Positions 16,261-24,459 of a DNA stretch of 45,850 nt are shown piece by piece. How positions within the stretch are numbered: position 1 is the stretch's first letter; each line of letters starts with the position of its first letter. The stretch covers positions 546 to 46,395 of the forward strand of contig VBAP01000044.1 of NCBI GenBank assembly GCA_005882335.1. The letters are read 5' to 3'. The position numbers and the translations under genes were made by a program. Origin of the DNA: Candidatus Segetimicrobium genomatis. Its GTDB lineage: Bacteria > Sysuimicrobiota > Sysuimicrobiia > Sysuimicrobiales > Kaftiobacteriaceae. The notes under the pieces were generated by a model that saw nothing but the letters and a program-made list of their open reading frames with translations, had not been told where the DNA came from and made no database searches.

Positions 16261-17316
16261 ATGACACCGTTGGTGACGGTCACCGATCGGTTTCTGCGCG
16301 CCTGCCGCCGGGAGGCGGTCGATCGCACGCCGGTTTGGTTCATGCGCCAGGCCGGCCGATCACAGCCGCAGTACCGGGCGCTGCGTGAGCAGTATTCGCT
16401 CTCCGAAATCGTGCGCCGTCCTGAGCTGGGCGCAGAGGTGACGTTGCGACCGGTCACCGAGCTCGGCGTCGATGCCGCCGTGCTGTTCGCCGATATCATG
16501 CTGCCGCTGCGCAGCATGGGGGTCGCGTTTGAGCTACTGGACGGCGGGCCCGCAATCGAGCGGCCGGTTCGGACTCCCGGCGACCTGGAGCGCCTCCGGC
16601 CGTTCGAGCTAGACGACACGACCGCCGCGGTTCTCCAGACCATCCGGCTGATCCGCAGCTCATCGCCTGCGCCGTTGATTGGCTTCTCCGGCGCGCCGTT
16701 CACCCTGGCCAGTTACCTGATTGAAGGCGGAGCTTCCCGCGACTACCTTGTGACGAAGGCGGTCATGCATCAGGAGCCGGTCGTCTGGGCGCGGCTCATG
16801 GAGCTGCTCACCGACATGGTCATCCGCTACCTAGGGACACAGGTCGCAGCCGGCGTCCAGGCTGTCCAACTGTTTGACAGTTGGGTTGGTTGCCTCGGTG
16901 CGACGGACTATGCGCAGCACGTGGCGCCCTACATCCGGGCCATCGCTGCGGCGTTGCGTCCGGCCGGCACACCGATGATCCACTTCGGGACAGGTACTGC
17001 CGGATTGCTGCCGGAGATGGCGGCCGCCGGCGGCGAGGTGATCGGCGTGGACTGGCGGATTCCCCTGGCCGAGGCATGGGCCCGGATCGGCTACGACCGT
17101 GGCATCCAGGGGAACCTCGATCCTGCGGTGCTGCTGGCACCCCGCGACATCGTCCGTCGGCGCACCCTGGAGATCCTGCGGCAGGCCGCCGGCCGGCCCG
17201 GGCACGTCTTCAACCTGGGTCACGGCGTGCTTCCGCAGACGCCGCGGGAGCACTTGCGCTATGTCGTAGACCTGGTGCACGAATACACCGATCGAGAGAC
17301 GGTGAGCGCCGGATGA
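16261..17316 (+). CDS. hemE: Uroporphyrinogen decarboxylase
   Basis: Removes four acetate carboxyls from uroporphyrinogen III to give coproporphyrinogen III. 351 residues, normal length. Visible motifs are the N-terminal T-P-V-W-F-M-R-Q-A-G-R, the Y-S-L-S-E-I helix, G-F-S-G-A-P-F-T-L-A-S-Y, G-V-D-W-R, G-N-L-D-P and N-L-G-H-G-V-L-P. It starts 5 nt after hemQ, so it is in the same transcript, and is followed by a 200-nt repeat module that splits the operon before hemH. Confidence 0.96.
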   Translation: MTPLVTVTDRFLRACRREAVDRTPVWFMRQAGRSQPQYRALREQYSLSEIVRRPELGAEVTLRPVTELGVDAAVLFADIMLPLRSMGVAFELLDGGPAIERPVRTPGDLERLRPFELDDTTAAVLQTIRLIRSSSPAPLIGFSGAPFTLASYLIEGGASRDYLVTKAVMHQEPVVWARLMELLTDMVIRYLGTQVAAGVQAVQLFDSWVGCLGATDYAQHVAPYIRAIAAALRPAGTPMIHFGTGTAGLLPEMAAAGGEVIGVDWRIPLAEAWARIGYDRGIQGNLDPAVLLAPRDIVRRRTLEILRQAAGRPGHVFNLGHGVLPQTPREHLRYVVDLVHEYTDRETVSAG

Positions 17317-17331
17317 GCAATCCGAACCGGC

Positions 17332-17531
17332 TCGCATGTCATTGCGAGGCCCGGAGGGCCGAAGCAATCTCCTCCGTTGCGAGGGGCGAAGCCCCGTGGC
17401 AATCTCCATCTGAGAGGAGATCGCTTGCCACCCCGCAAATTTGTGGTGCGAATTTGCGGGGACCCCGGCAATGCTGCGCTCGCGATGACAGCGTGAGGAA
17501 GGAGATCGCTTCGCTGGGCTCGCGATGACGG
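17332..17531. repeat. Compound ATTGCGAGG...AAGCAATCTC palindromic repeat
   Basis: About 200 nt built of four related palindromic modules. The outer arms (17,338-17,372 and 17,499-17,529) are complementary: TCATTGCGAGGC...GAAGCAATCTCC against GGAGATCGCTTC...CTCGCGATGAC. Inner arms pair TGGCAATCTCC with GGAGATCGCTTGCCA. Similar sequences are common in environmental bacterial genomes. Here the right edge provides both the purine-rich ribosome site and the ATG of hemH. Confidence 0.75.
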
Positions 17532-18448
17532 CGCCTCTTGGCGTGTTGCTCATGGCGTATGGGAGCCCGGCCACGCTCCACGGCGTTGAGGCGTACTACA
17601 CGCACATCCGGGGCGGACGCGTCCCGCCGGCGGAGCGGGTGGCCGAATTGCGGGCGCGCTACGAGCGTATCGGCGGCCGATCTCCGCTGGTGGAGATCAC
17701 GCGACGTCAGGCCGACGGGATCGTGCAGGCACTGGGGCAGGCAGGCCTGCCGGCCCGCGCCTATGTGGGGATGAAGCACGCGCCGCCGTTCATCGCGGAG
17801 GCGGTGGCCGAGGCGGCTCGTGAGGGGATGCGCACGCTGCTTGGCCTTGCGCTGGCCCCGCACTACTCGCGCATGAGCGTCGGCGCCTATCGTGCCGCGG
17901 CTGAAGAAGCCGCCGCCCGGCACGGAGTGACAGTGTCCTGCGTGGAGAGCTGGCATCTGCATCCGGGCCTGGTCGCGGCGCTCGCGTCCCGCGTAGGCGA
18001 GGCGCAGCGACAGTGCGCCGGCGGCACGGACGCCCTCGTGGTCTTCACGGCGCACAGTCTGCCGGCGCGGATCCTGGAGTGGAACGATCCGTACCCCGAG
18101 CAGCTGCGTCAGACCTGCGCGCAGGTCGCCGCCGCGGCAGGTGTGCGGCGGTGGCAGTTTGCGTATCAGAGCGCGAGTGCAACCGGCGAGCCGTGGCTGG
18201 GCCCGGACCTGCTGGATGTCGTGCGGGCGATTCACCGGGAAGGCCATACCGAGTGCATCGTTTGCCCGGTAGGATTCGTGGCCGACCACCTGGAGGTGTT
18301 GTACGACATCGATGTCGAGGCGAAAGACCTGGCCGGTACCTTAGGCCTGCGATTGATCCGCGCCCGATCACTGAACGACGATTTCGATTTCGTCTCCGCG
18401 GTGGCCGACGTCGTCCGCACGCACCTCCCCGAAGGGGCTCTGGCATGA
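17525..18448 (+). CDS. hemH: Ferrochelatase, probably coproporphyrin type (CpfC)
   Basis: Inserts Fe2+ into the porphyrin; with HemQ as neighbour the substrate is most likely coproporphyrin III. 307 residues. H177 in F-T-A-H-S-L-P and E257 in D-H-L-E-V-L-Y-D-I-D are the metal-site residues, and Y12 in L-L-M-A-Y-G-S-P matches the loop tyrosine of the Bacillus enzyme. There is no C-terminal Cys extension for an iron-sulfur cluster. The start codon lies inside the palindromic repeat; a GTG at 17,543 would cut the family-typical G-V-L-L-M-A-Y-G-S-P start. The end overlaps the next gene by ATGA. The coproporphyrinogen oxidase gene is not in the window. Confidence 0.95.
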   Translation: MTAPLGVLLMAYGSPATLHGVEAYYTHIRGGRVPPAERVAELRARYERIGGRSPLVEITRRQADGIVQALGQAGLPARAYVGMKHAPPFIAEAVAEAAREGMRTLLGLALAPHYSRMSVGAYRAAAEEAAARHGVTVSCVESWHLHPGLVAALASRVGEAQRQCAGGTDALVVFTAHSLPARILEWNDPYPEQLRQTCAQVAAAAGVRRWQFAYQSASATGEPWLGPDLLDVVRAIHREGHTECIVCPVGFVADHLEVLYDIDVEAKDLAGTLGLRLIRARSLNDDFDFVSAVADVVRTHLPEGALA

Positions 18449-19332
18449 GCGTACTACGGCGTGCGCCCCGCCCGCCGGTGACACAAGCCCGCAGTTACCG
18501 CGTCCTGGTGCCGGGCACGCTTGTAGTGCTCGCGCTGGCGACCGCGCTGATTTTGGTGGTGGCCATCGGCGTGCTATTGGGTGTCGTTCCGATCCGGGCA
18601 GGCCGGGGGGATGCCCCGCTGTCCGCGCACGGGCTGTCGCTGGCATCTTCATTGGTCACTGGTCTGTTCGCCGCGTCGGTGCTCCGCCGCTATCTGCAGC
18701 GGGGCGGCACGCACCTGCTCCTGTGGGGAACGGGGCTGGTGATGTTTGGCATCGTTGGCGTCACCGAACTGATCTCGACGTTTGGATGGTATCCTACAGT
18801 CTTCCGATTGTGGTATTTGTGTGGCGCTCTGTTGACTGCCGCGTGGCTGGGACAAGGGACCGTGTATCTGATGAGCCGCCGCAGACGTCTCGCGGTGGGG
18901 ACGATGCTCGTCCTGCTGGGGGCGAGTCTGGCCGCCGCGTACCTGGTGTTTGCCGAGCCGCTCAACGCCAGCGCGTTCGATCCCCGCGCGCCGCTCGGCG
19001 TCCAGTTTCGCGCTGTCCTGCCTGAGGGCTCTACGGCGCGGAAGCTGACACCCGTGTTTAATATCTACGGGACCCTCACCCTGGTGGGAGGTGCGCTGTA
19101 TTCGGCCTGGTTGTTGTGGCGCAAGGAGATCGCGCCGGGTCGCGTGGCCGGCAACCTCCTGATCGCAGCAGGGGGACTCTCCCTGGCGCTGGTGAGCACC
19201 CTGGCGCGGTTTGGGGCCGGCGGGCTGCTCTCGCTCGCCGAGTTGATTGCCGCTGCGCTGATGTTTGTGGGATTCCTTCTGGCCACCGCCCGGCCGGTTT
19301 CTGCGGCGCTGGCGAGGAGGGTGGCTCCATGA
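18445..19332 (+). CDS. Polytopic membrane protein of unknown function in the haem operon
   Basis: 295 residues with about seven hydrophobic helices, the first near residues 24-49. Conserved-looking features include W-Y-P-T-V-F-R-L-W-Y-L at about 115-125 and a periplasmic or cytoplasmic segment with A-R-K-L-T-P-V-F-N-I-Y-G-T-L-T-L-V-G-G-A. I do not recognise a named family. It starts inside the hemH stop (ATGA) and its own stop overlaps the regulator downstream, so it is co-translated with haem enzymes and may relate to haem or membrane homeostasis. Confidence 0.75.
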   Translation: MSVLRRAPRPPVTQARSYRVLVPGTLVVLALATALILVVAIGVLLGVVPIRAGRGDAPLSAHGLSLASSLVTGLFAASVLRRYLQRGGTHLLLWGTGLVMFGIVGVTELISTFGWYPTVFRLWYLCGALLTAAWLGQGTVYLMSRRRRLAVGTMLVLLGASLAAAYLVFAEPLNASAFDPRAPLGVQFRAVLPEGSTARKLTPVFNIYGTLTLVGGALYSAWLLWRKEIAPGRVAGNLLIAAGGLSLALVSTLARFGAGGLLSLAELIAAALMFVGFLLATARPVSAALARRVAP

Positions 19333-19979
19333 CGGCCGGATCGCCCCGAGGCGTCGCGCCGGCGTGGCTGGCGCTGGGCGAAGCCAGCAAGGTGCTCGGT
19401 GTGGATGGGTCGACGCTGCGCGCGTGGACAGACGCGGGGCGGATTCGCGCGTATCGCACCCCCGGGGGGCATCGCCGCTACCGGCAGGACGACCTGGCGG
19501 CGTTCCTGCGCGGGCACCAGCAAGAACGCGCGGGCAAACTCTCCGACCTCATCGGTCCGCACGGCGCGCGGCTGATGCCGGGCGCGGCGAGGCGGGAGAT
19601 TCGCCGCCAGCAGTGGTACGCGAGCGTGGGGCCGGAGACGGCCGAGACGATGCGGCTGACCTGCCGGAGACTGATGGATGCCCTGGCCGGATATCTCTCC
19701 GGCGGCCGGGGACAGCCCGTGGCGGTGCAGGCCGGGGAGGAGGCGGGCCGCGAGTTAGGCCAGCAGGTCGCCGCCCTGCACCTGTCGCCGGCTGAAGCCA
19801 CCCGCGCCTTCCTGTTCTTCAAGGAGTCGATCACGCAGGCCGTATCTTCACATCTCCCGCTGCCGTCGCATCGCAAAGTACATTCCATCCGCCGGATCGA
19901 GTTATTCCTGGATCGCGTCCTGCTGCGGATGATGGCGGCCTACGAACGAGGAACCTCGATCCCGGATTCTCGATCCTAG
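19329..19979 (+). CDS. MerR-like helix-turn-helix regulator with C-terminal sensor-like helices
   Basis: 216 residues. The N-terminal ~60 residues are a BldC/excisionase-type winged helix (L-G-E-A-S-K-V-L-G-V-D-G-S-T-L-R-A-W-T-D-A-G-R-I...T-P-G-G-H-R-R-Y). The C-terminal helical part (about 95-205) resembles the RsbRD-type N-terminal or four-helix domains of bacterial sensors. As the last gene of the haem operon it may regulate that operon; the ligand is unknown. The last few residues (S-I-P-D-S-R-S) come from a GATCCTCGATCC repeat. Confidence 0.78.
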   Translation: MTAGSPRGVAPAWLALGEASKVLGVDGSTLRAWTDAGRIRAYRTPGGHRRYRQDDLAAFLRGHQQERAGKLSDLIGPHGARLMPGAARREIRRQQWYASVGPETAETMRLTCRRLMDALAGYLSGGRGQPVAVQAGEEAGRELGQQVAALHLSPAEATRAFLFFKESITQAVSSHLPLPSHRKVHSIRRIELFLDRVLLRMMAAYERGTSIPDSRS

Positions 19980-20005
19980 ATCCTCGATCCAGGATCTAGG
20001 ATTCC
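19957..20005. repeat. GATCCTC-unit repeat/hairpin at the end of the haem operon
   Basis: Several ~7-9 nt units (CTCGATCC, TCGATCCTAGATC, TCGATCCAGGATC) form overlapping small palindromes. They extend the regulator reading frame and could end the transcript. Confidence 0.55.
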
Positions 20006-20025
20006 GCCCGCTGTGACCTGGATTA

Positions 20026-20054
20026 TTGCGGCATCCCCGGCCCGTTCCTATACT
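20026..20054 (+). promoter_or_regulatory. Sigma-70-type promoter for the glycosyltransferase-bsh genes
   Basis: TTGCGG (20,026-20,031), 17-nt spacer, TATACT (20,049-20,054). The transcript would start near 20,061, 18 nt before the chosen start codon. Confidence 0.6.
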
Positions 20055-20078
20055 GAGTGGAGTAATGTCAGGTGTAAT

Positions 20079-20813
20079 GTGCGTTCGCTGATCATCATCC
20101 CGGTCTACAACGAAGAGGCCGCGTTACCATACGTGCTGGGGGAAGTCCGGCGCGCTGCGCCGCAGAGCGACCTCGTCGTGGTCGACGATGGCTCGACCGA
20201 CCGATCCACCGACCTCGCCTCCCAACATCCGGGTGTTGAGATCGTCCGTCATGATGTCAACCGAGGTTACGGCCAGTCCCTGATCACCGGGTTTGGGCAG
20301 GCCGTCGCCGGAGGGTATGACGTCGCCGTCACCATCGATTGCGATGAGCAGCACGAGCCTCAGCGCATCCCCGATTTCCTGCGGGCGATCGGCGGCGCAC
20401 ACATCGTCTCCGGCAGCCGGTATCTGGATCCTGCGATGCCGGGAGATCCACCGCCCCCAGATCGTCTCCGCCTGAACCAGGAATTTGTAGCCAAGCTGCG
20501 GGCCATCACGGGTTATCCGATCACCGACGCCTGGTGCGGTTTCAAAGCTTACCGCGTGGAGGCGCTGCGCAAGTTCGTCTTGACCGAGCCCAGCTACGGG
20601 ATGCCGCTGCAGGTGTGGGTACAGGCCGCCTATCACGGCCTGCGCGTGATCGAGCTGCCGGTGGCCCGCATTTACAAGAATCCTTCCCGTCAGTTCTGGG
20701 GCGGCCTGGATGACCCCCAGACCCGCCGCGCGTACTACCTGCGGGTGCTGGAGGCGGAGGTCGCGCGCTGGCTGCCGGACCGCCGTGCACTCGTCGAGGA
20801 TGCAAGATCATGA
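20079..20813 (+). CDS. Family 2 glycosyltransferase (DPM1/DolP-mannosyltransferase-like)
   Basis: 244 residues from the GTG at 20,079. The GT-A fold opens with I-I-I-P-V-Y-N-E-E. It has the nucleotide-binding V-V-V-D-D-G-S-T-D, the metal-binding region T-I-D-C-D-E-Q-H, and the acceptor loop G-S-R-Y followed by D-A-W-C-G-F-K-A-Y. Such enzymes transfer a sugar from UDP/GDP-sugar to a polyprenyl phosphate or glycan on the inner membrane face; no C-terminal membrane helices are present. It is not the GT4-type BshA despite lying beside bshB1. Earlier in-frame starts lie in the promoter. The stop overlaps bshB1 by ATGA. Confidence 0.88.
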   Translation: MRSLIIIPVYNEEAALPYVLGEVRRAAPQSDLVVVDDGSTDRSTDLASQHPGVEIVRHDVNRGYGQSLITGFGQAVAGGYDVAVTIDCDEQHEPQRIPDFLRAIGGAHIVSGSRYLDPAMPGDPPPPDRLRLNQEFVAKLRAITGYPITDAWCGFKAYRVEALRKFVLTEPSYGMPLQVWVQAAYHGLRVIELPVARIYKNPSRQFWGGLDDPQTRRAYYLRVLEAEVARWLPDRRALVEDARS

Positions 20814-21490
20814 TGAAGATCCTCGCCATCGGGCCCCATCCGGACGACGTGGAGATCGGCATGGGAGGGATGATCCTAGCGCTGCGGACCCGGGGCCACG
20901 ATGTTACGATCTGCGATCTCACCAACGGCGAGCCGACGCCCATCGGTACGCCGGAACGCCGCGCCCGCGAGGCGGCCGAAGCCGCGCGCATCCTGGGCGT
21001 CCCCCGGATCACGCTGGAGATGCCGAATCGCTACCTCACCGATTCGGTAGAAAACCGGATGCGCGTGGCAGAAGTGATCCGCCGGGTGCGGCCGGAGATC
21101 TTGTTCATCCCATATTGGGTGGACGCCCACCCCGACCATGTCGCTGCGGCGGCACTCGCCGAAGCCTCGCGCTTCTACGCCAAACTGACCAAGACGACCA
21201 TCCCGGGTGAGCCGTTTCTCCCGCCGCGAGTGCTCCACTTCCTTACCACACACTACCGGCTCATGCCCGAGGTCGCGTTCATCTTCGACATCTCAGATCA
21301 TCTCGACCGGAAAATCGACGCCATCCGGGCCTACACGTCGCAGTTCGGCCCGGAGCGCGGTAACGAGCAGTTCTTTGACCAGCTGCGCACCTGGAACCGG
21401 TATTACGGCGATCTCATCGGCCGCAAGTATGGCGAGCCCTTCGCCTGCCGCGAAGAAATCGGATTGAGTGGACTCGACCAATTTGTCTAG
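20810..21490 (+). CDS. bshB1: PIG-L deacetylase, probable bacillithiol enzyme BshB1
   Basis: Zinc-dependent N-deacetylase of the LmbE/PIG-L family, 226 residues. The metal site is H10-P-D-D13 near the N-terminus and H110 in D-A-H-P-D-H; D12 is the likely general base. The I-G-P-H-P-D-D-V-E-I-G-M-G-G start and the V-E-N-R motif are typical of BshB1, which converts GlcNAc-malate to GlcN-malate for bacillithiol. The adjacent BshC-like protein supports that reading. bshA is not in the window. Confidence 0.88.
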   Translation: MMKILAIGPHPDDVEIGMGGMILALRTRGHDVTICDLTNGEPTPIGTPERRAREAAEAARILGVPRITLEMPNRYLTDSVENRMRVAEVIRRVRPEILFIPYWVDAHPDHVAAAALAEASRFYAKLTKTTIPGEPFLPPRVLHFLTTHYRLMPEVAFIFDISDHLDRKIDAIRAYTSQFGPERGNEQFFDQLRTWNRYYGDLIGRKYGEPFACREEIGLSGLDQFV

Positions 21491-23057
21491 ACGACTCATG
21501 CGTTTGCCGACGGACGTTGAGTTCGAAATTCCACAGGAGCCGGGTGAGGCACTGTGTCTGCCACCTCCCCGGCAGTTCGCTGCGCTGGCACGGCGCAACG
21601 CTGCACTGCTGACCGATGCGCCGCTGACCATCGCCGGCGTGCGGCTCGCTGACGTCCGCCGTCGCGCGCGGACCGAAGTCCTGCAGGCCGCAAAAATGTA
21701 TTCGCTGTCCCTGGACCTCACCGCGTCCACGTTCGCGCCGTCCGACCTCTTCCTGGTGACCGGCCACCAGCCATTTCTCTTCCACCCCGGGATCTGGCTG
21801 AAACATCTGCTGATCGACCGCCTGGCAGGCAGTGGGATGGGGGCGTTGAGCATGCCGGTGGACAATGATGTCGCCGAGGATGTTGGTGCAGACGTCCCGC
21901 ACCTGGACGCGACGGGTCTACGCCTGGTGCACGAGACATTGGTGCGGGCGGGTCCGGACGTTCCGTACGAAGCCGTGCCGGCGCCGCCGCCGCGGGAGTG
22001 GCAGGAATTCGTAGACCGTCTGCAGGCGCATCTGCAGACGCTCCCCCTGCCGGACGTGCAGGCGTCACTGGCGCAGTTTGCCAGGGCCGCAGCAGGAATC
22101 CGCGCGGACAACATCGGGACGTTTCTGACGGCAGCTCGTCGCCGCTACGAGGGCGAGCGCCGGTATGTCGAACTCCCGGTGTCGAAGATGAGTGCCGGCG
22201 TGGAGTTCAAGCGGTTCGTCCTGCACCTGCTGCGTGATGCCGAACGATTTGCCGCTGTGTACAACCATCACCTTGACGCCTATCGCGAGCGGTACAACAT
22301 CCGCACTGCGGCTCAGCCGTTCCCTGACCTCCAGCGCGAGGGCGATCGGCAAGAGCTGCCGTTTTGGATCATCCGGGACGGCCGGCGCGCGCCGCTGTCC
22401 GTGCAGCGCACGGGTTCCGGCGTCCGGCTGGTCGCCGCCGGTGAATCCGCGGGTGAGGTGGCCGACGGTGCCGGGCCGGAGGCGCTGGCCGGTCTCGCGA
22501 TCAGGCCCCGCGCCCTGACGTTGACGGCGTTTACGCGCCTGTGTCTGGCCGATCTCTTCGTGCACGGGGTCGGCGGCGGCCGCTATGATCGTGTGACCGA
22601 TGCCGTGATCCGGGAGTACTTCGGGCTCGAGCCGCCCGTGTACGCGGTGACGACCGCGACGATGCACCTTCCCCTCCAGGGGTACGATGCGGGGGAGGAG
22701 CGGCAGGCGCTGCACCGCCGGTTGCTCGAGCTGCAGCACAACCCCGACCGGGTGCTCGCCGATCCGACGCCACCGCAGCAGGCGCTGATCAGCGAGAAGT
22801 GGCGGCTGATCGCGGCGCTGGACGGCGGAACCCTATCGCGCCGAGAGCGGCGCCAGGCGACGCAGCGGATCCGGGAGATCAACGAGGAACTGTCACAAAC
22901 ACTCTCTGCCCAGCGCAGGGACGTCGAGCAGCGCCTGGCCCAACTTGAAAGCGGAGCGGAGGGCGCAGCGGTCGCTGCGCACCGCGGTTACCCCTATTGT
23001 TTCTTCTCTCCCGCCGAAGTTGACGCGCTGGTCGACCGCATCATCTCCAACCTTTAA
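21468..23057 (+). CDS. BshC-like protein (putative cysteine ligase of bacillithiol synthesis)
   Basis: 529 residues. L-V-T-G-H-Q-P-F-L-F-H-P-G at about 96-108 corresponds to the T-G-Q-Q-P-G-L-F motif of BshC, followed by the K-H-L helix and an M-P-V-D-N-D segment where BshC has its H-D/E-D-H-D region. A long C-terminal helical region (about 440-500, heptad-like E-I-N-E-E-L-S-Q-T-L-S-A-Q-R-R-D-V-E-Q-R-L) matches the BshC coiled coil. The overall match is divergent, so the call leans on the bshB1 neighbour. The start is uncertain: GTG 21,468 (overlapping bshB1) or ATG 21,498. The 3' end overlaps the convergent methyltransferase by 4 nt. Confidence 0.68.
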   Translation: MDSTNLSRRLMRLPTDVEFEIPQEPGEALCLPPPRQFAALARRNAALLTDAPLTIAGVRLADVRRRARTEVLQAAKMYSLSLDLTASTFAPSDLFLVTGHQPFLFHPGIWLKHLLIDRLAGSGMGALSMPVDNDVAEDVGADVPHLDATGLRLVHETLVRAGPDVPYEAVPAPPPREWQEFVDRLQAHLQTLPLPDVQASLAQFARAAAGIRADNIGTFLTAARRRYEGERRYVELPVSKMSAGVEFKRFVLHLLRDAERFAAVYNHHLDAYRERYNIRTAAQPFPDLQREGDRQELPFWIIRDGRRAPLSVQRTGSGVRLVAAGESAGEVADGAGPEALAGLAIRPRALTLTAFTRLCLADLFVHGVGGGRYDRVTDAVIREYFGLEPPVYAVTTATMHLPLQGYDAGEERQALHRRLLELQHNPDRVLADPTPPQQALISEKWRLIAALDGGTLSRRERRQATQRIREINEELSQTLSAQRRDVEQRLAQLESGAEGAAVAAHRGYPYCFFSPAEVDALVDRIISNL

Positions 23058-23839
23058 CCTGCCTTGCGCCAAACGAGGATCACCTGCCGCATCCAGTACC
23101 TAATCTGTCTACTGGCTACCCACCGGTCCACTCTATCGGCCGCCCGAGTGAAGAAGTTGTCCGGCAACTTGATGAAGAGGGACGTGAGGATCCCGACCGG
23201 AACCGAAAAGAGATTCACGAACATATGATCTCCAGCCCCCATCACGCGATCTGCCCACAAGATCTGGTGCCGGGAAAGGGGAAGCTCGTCTTTTGTATGG
23301 GCACGCGGCGTTAGAAAGCGGAAGAGCTTGGCAGCCGGGTTGTCCCTCAGGGGCTCCATAAAGAGGGCGCGACCTCCGGGCTTAAGCACACGGCGGATTT
23401 CCCGGATGGCAATCTCATAGTCCAAGTGATGAAGAATGGCTCGGCCCACCACGAAATCAAACGAATCATCTGGAAATTCCATTCGGTGCGCGTCCATTAC
23501 GCGAAACTCCGCCCGGCTACCAAACCGAGTCTTCGCCTCGGCAATCGCCCTTTTGGAGATGTCGATCCCCACCACTTTCTGCGGATGCCGACTCAGCAAC
23601 TCTTCCGTGATCGTCCCATTGTAGCAGCCGCAATCCAAGACTATTCGGCCCGGGACATTTCCATCAACGATCTGCCAGAAACAAGCTTCTCCGAATAATG
23701 AGTTCGGACACCATGACACGTGCCAAAACCGCGAATGCAGCCTATGACATTTCTCCCAAACGTCACCCACATCGTAGGCTGCTTTTTCACGGTTTACTCG
23801 ATCCCGCAAGTTGTCGTCCATCTTCATCTCTGCTGCCAT
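23054..23839 (-). CDS. Class I SAM-dependent methyltransferase
   Basis: 261 residues. Motif I is L-D-C-G-C-Y-N-G-T near 68-76, the acidic ribose-binding loop is V-V-G-I-D-I-S, motif II is the D-S-F-D-F-V-V-G-R-A-I-L-H-H-L-D segment, and motif III is L-K-P-G-G-R-A-L-F-M-E-P. It belongs to the UbiE/Methyltransf_11 group; the substrate is unknown. Its base composition looks less GC-rich than its neighbours and it is flanked on its 5' side by gene-poor sequence, which suggests recent acquisition. The C-terminal basic, aromatic helix (W-V-A-S-R-Q-I-R-Y-W-M-R) could be membrane-associated. Confidence 0.85.
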   Translation of the reverse strand: MAAEMKMDDNLRDRVNREKAAYDVGDVWEKCHRLHSRFWHVSWCPNSLFGEACFWQIVDGNVPGRIVLDCGCYNGTITEELLSRHPQKVVGIDISKRAIAEAKTRFGSRAEFRVMDAHRMEFPDDSFDFVVGRAILHHLDYEIAIREIRRVLKPGGRALFMEPLRDNPAAKLFRFLTPRAHTKDELPLSRHQILWADRVMGAGDHMFVNLFSVPVGILTSLFIKLPDNFFTRAADRVDRWVASRQIRYWMRQVILVWRKAG

Positions 23840-24459
23840 AAACTGCTTTCTCTGGATCGTCCCGCTGCGGCACTATTGTCAGCACTGCCTGCGTAACTCG
23901 AACAGATTCAGACCGAGGAGCGTGTCGTCCGATCCAGCGCACCAGTCCTTTGGTCGGTACGAATGACGTGCGCGATCATTCGCGCTAATCGGCAGGAGAG
24001 CCTCAGCCTCTGATTAGAAACGAACCTGGTTTTATTGCAGCGTTCGGACTTGGATCCTCTCGCCAGTGTTTACTCCCAGAGTTTCTGGACAGCGCCCAGG
24101 GAGTTCCTTGAGATTATTGTATCAACGGTGAAGGTGAGTGTGATGGAGCAAATCCGGGCCAGCCCGCCTGCAAAACCGGATAGTTTGTCCGCAACCTCGC
24201 GGACGGTCGGGCATGACGATCGACAACAGACTTGGACCACGATGGTACGGTGTGGGCCGACCTGTTCGCCGTCAGCGGACGCCCGTTCGTCAAGGGTCGA
24301 GCACGATGCTGACCGTGGCTTCCGGCCGGGGATGTGATTGGGATTCTGCGGGTGCTGAAGGTGAACCGGACCCTAGAGGGGCAAGAGTTCCGGATCCCCT
24401 GGAGGGGCGAGGTACGGTCCAGATCCGTTCCCTAGGAAGAGCACTGCCTTTCCATGTTC
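23840..24459. other. Gene-poor stretch of about 620 nt without a supportable gene
   Basis: Open frames here lack ribosome sites and recognisable families. One short frame near 24,235-24,307 reads D-G-T-V-W-A-D-L-F-A-V-S-G-R-P-F-V-K-G before a stop; it looks like a fragment of a decayed gene, but I cannot name it. Composition changes along the stretch. Confidence 0.5.

Noticed and set aside
20079..20813. BshA glycosyltransferase of bacillithiol synthesis
   Set aside because: BshA is a GT4 (GT-B) enzyme; this protein has GT2 (GT-A) motifs.
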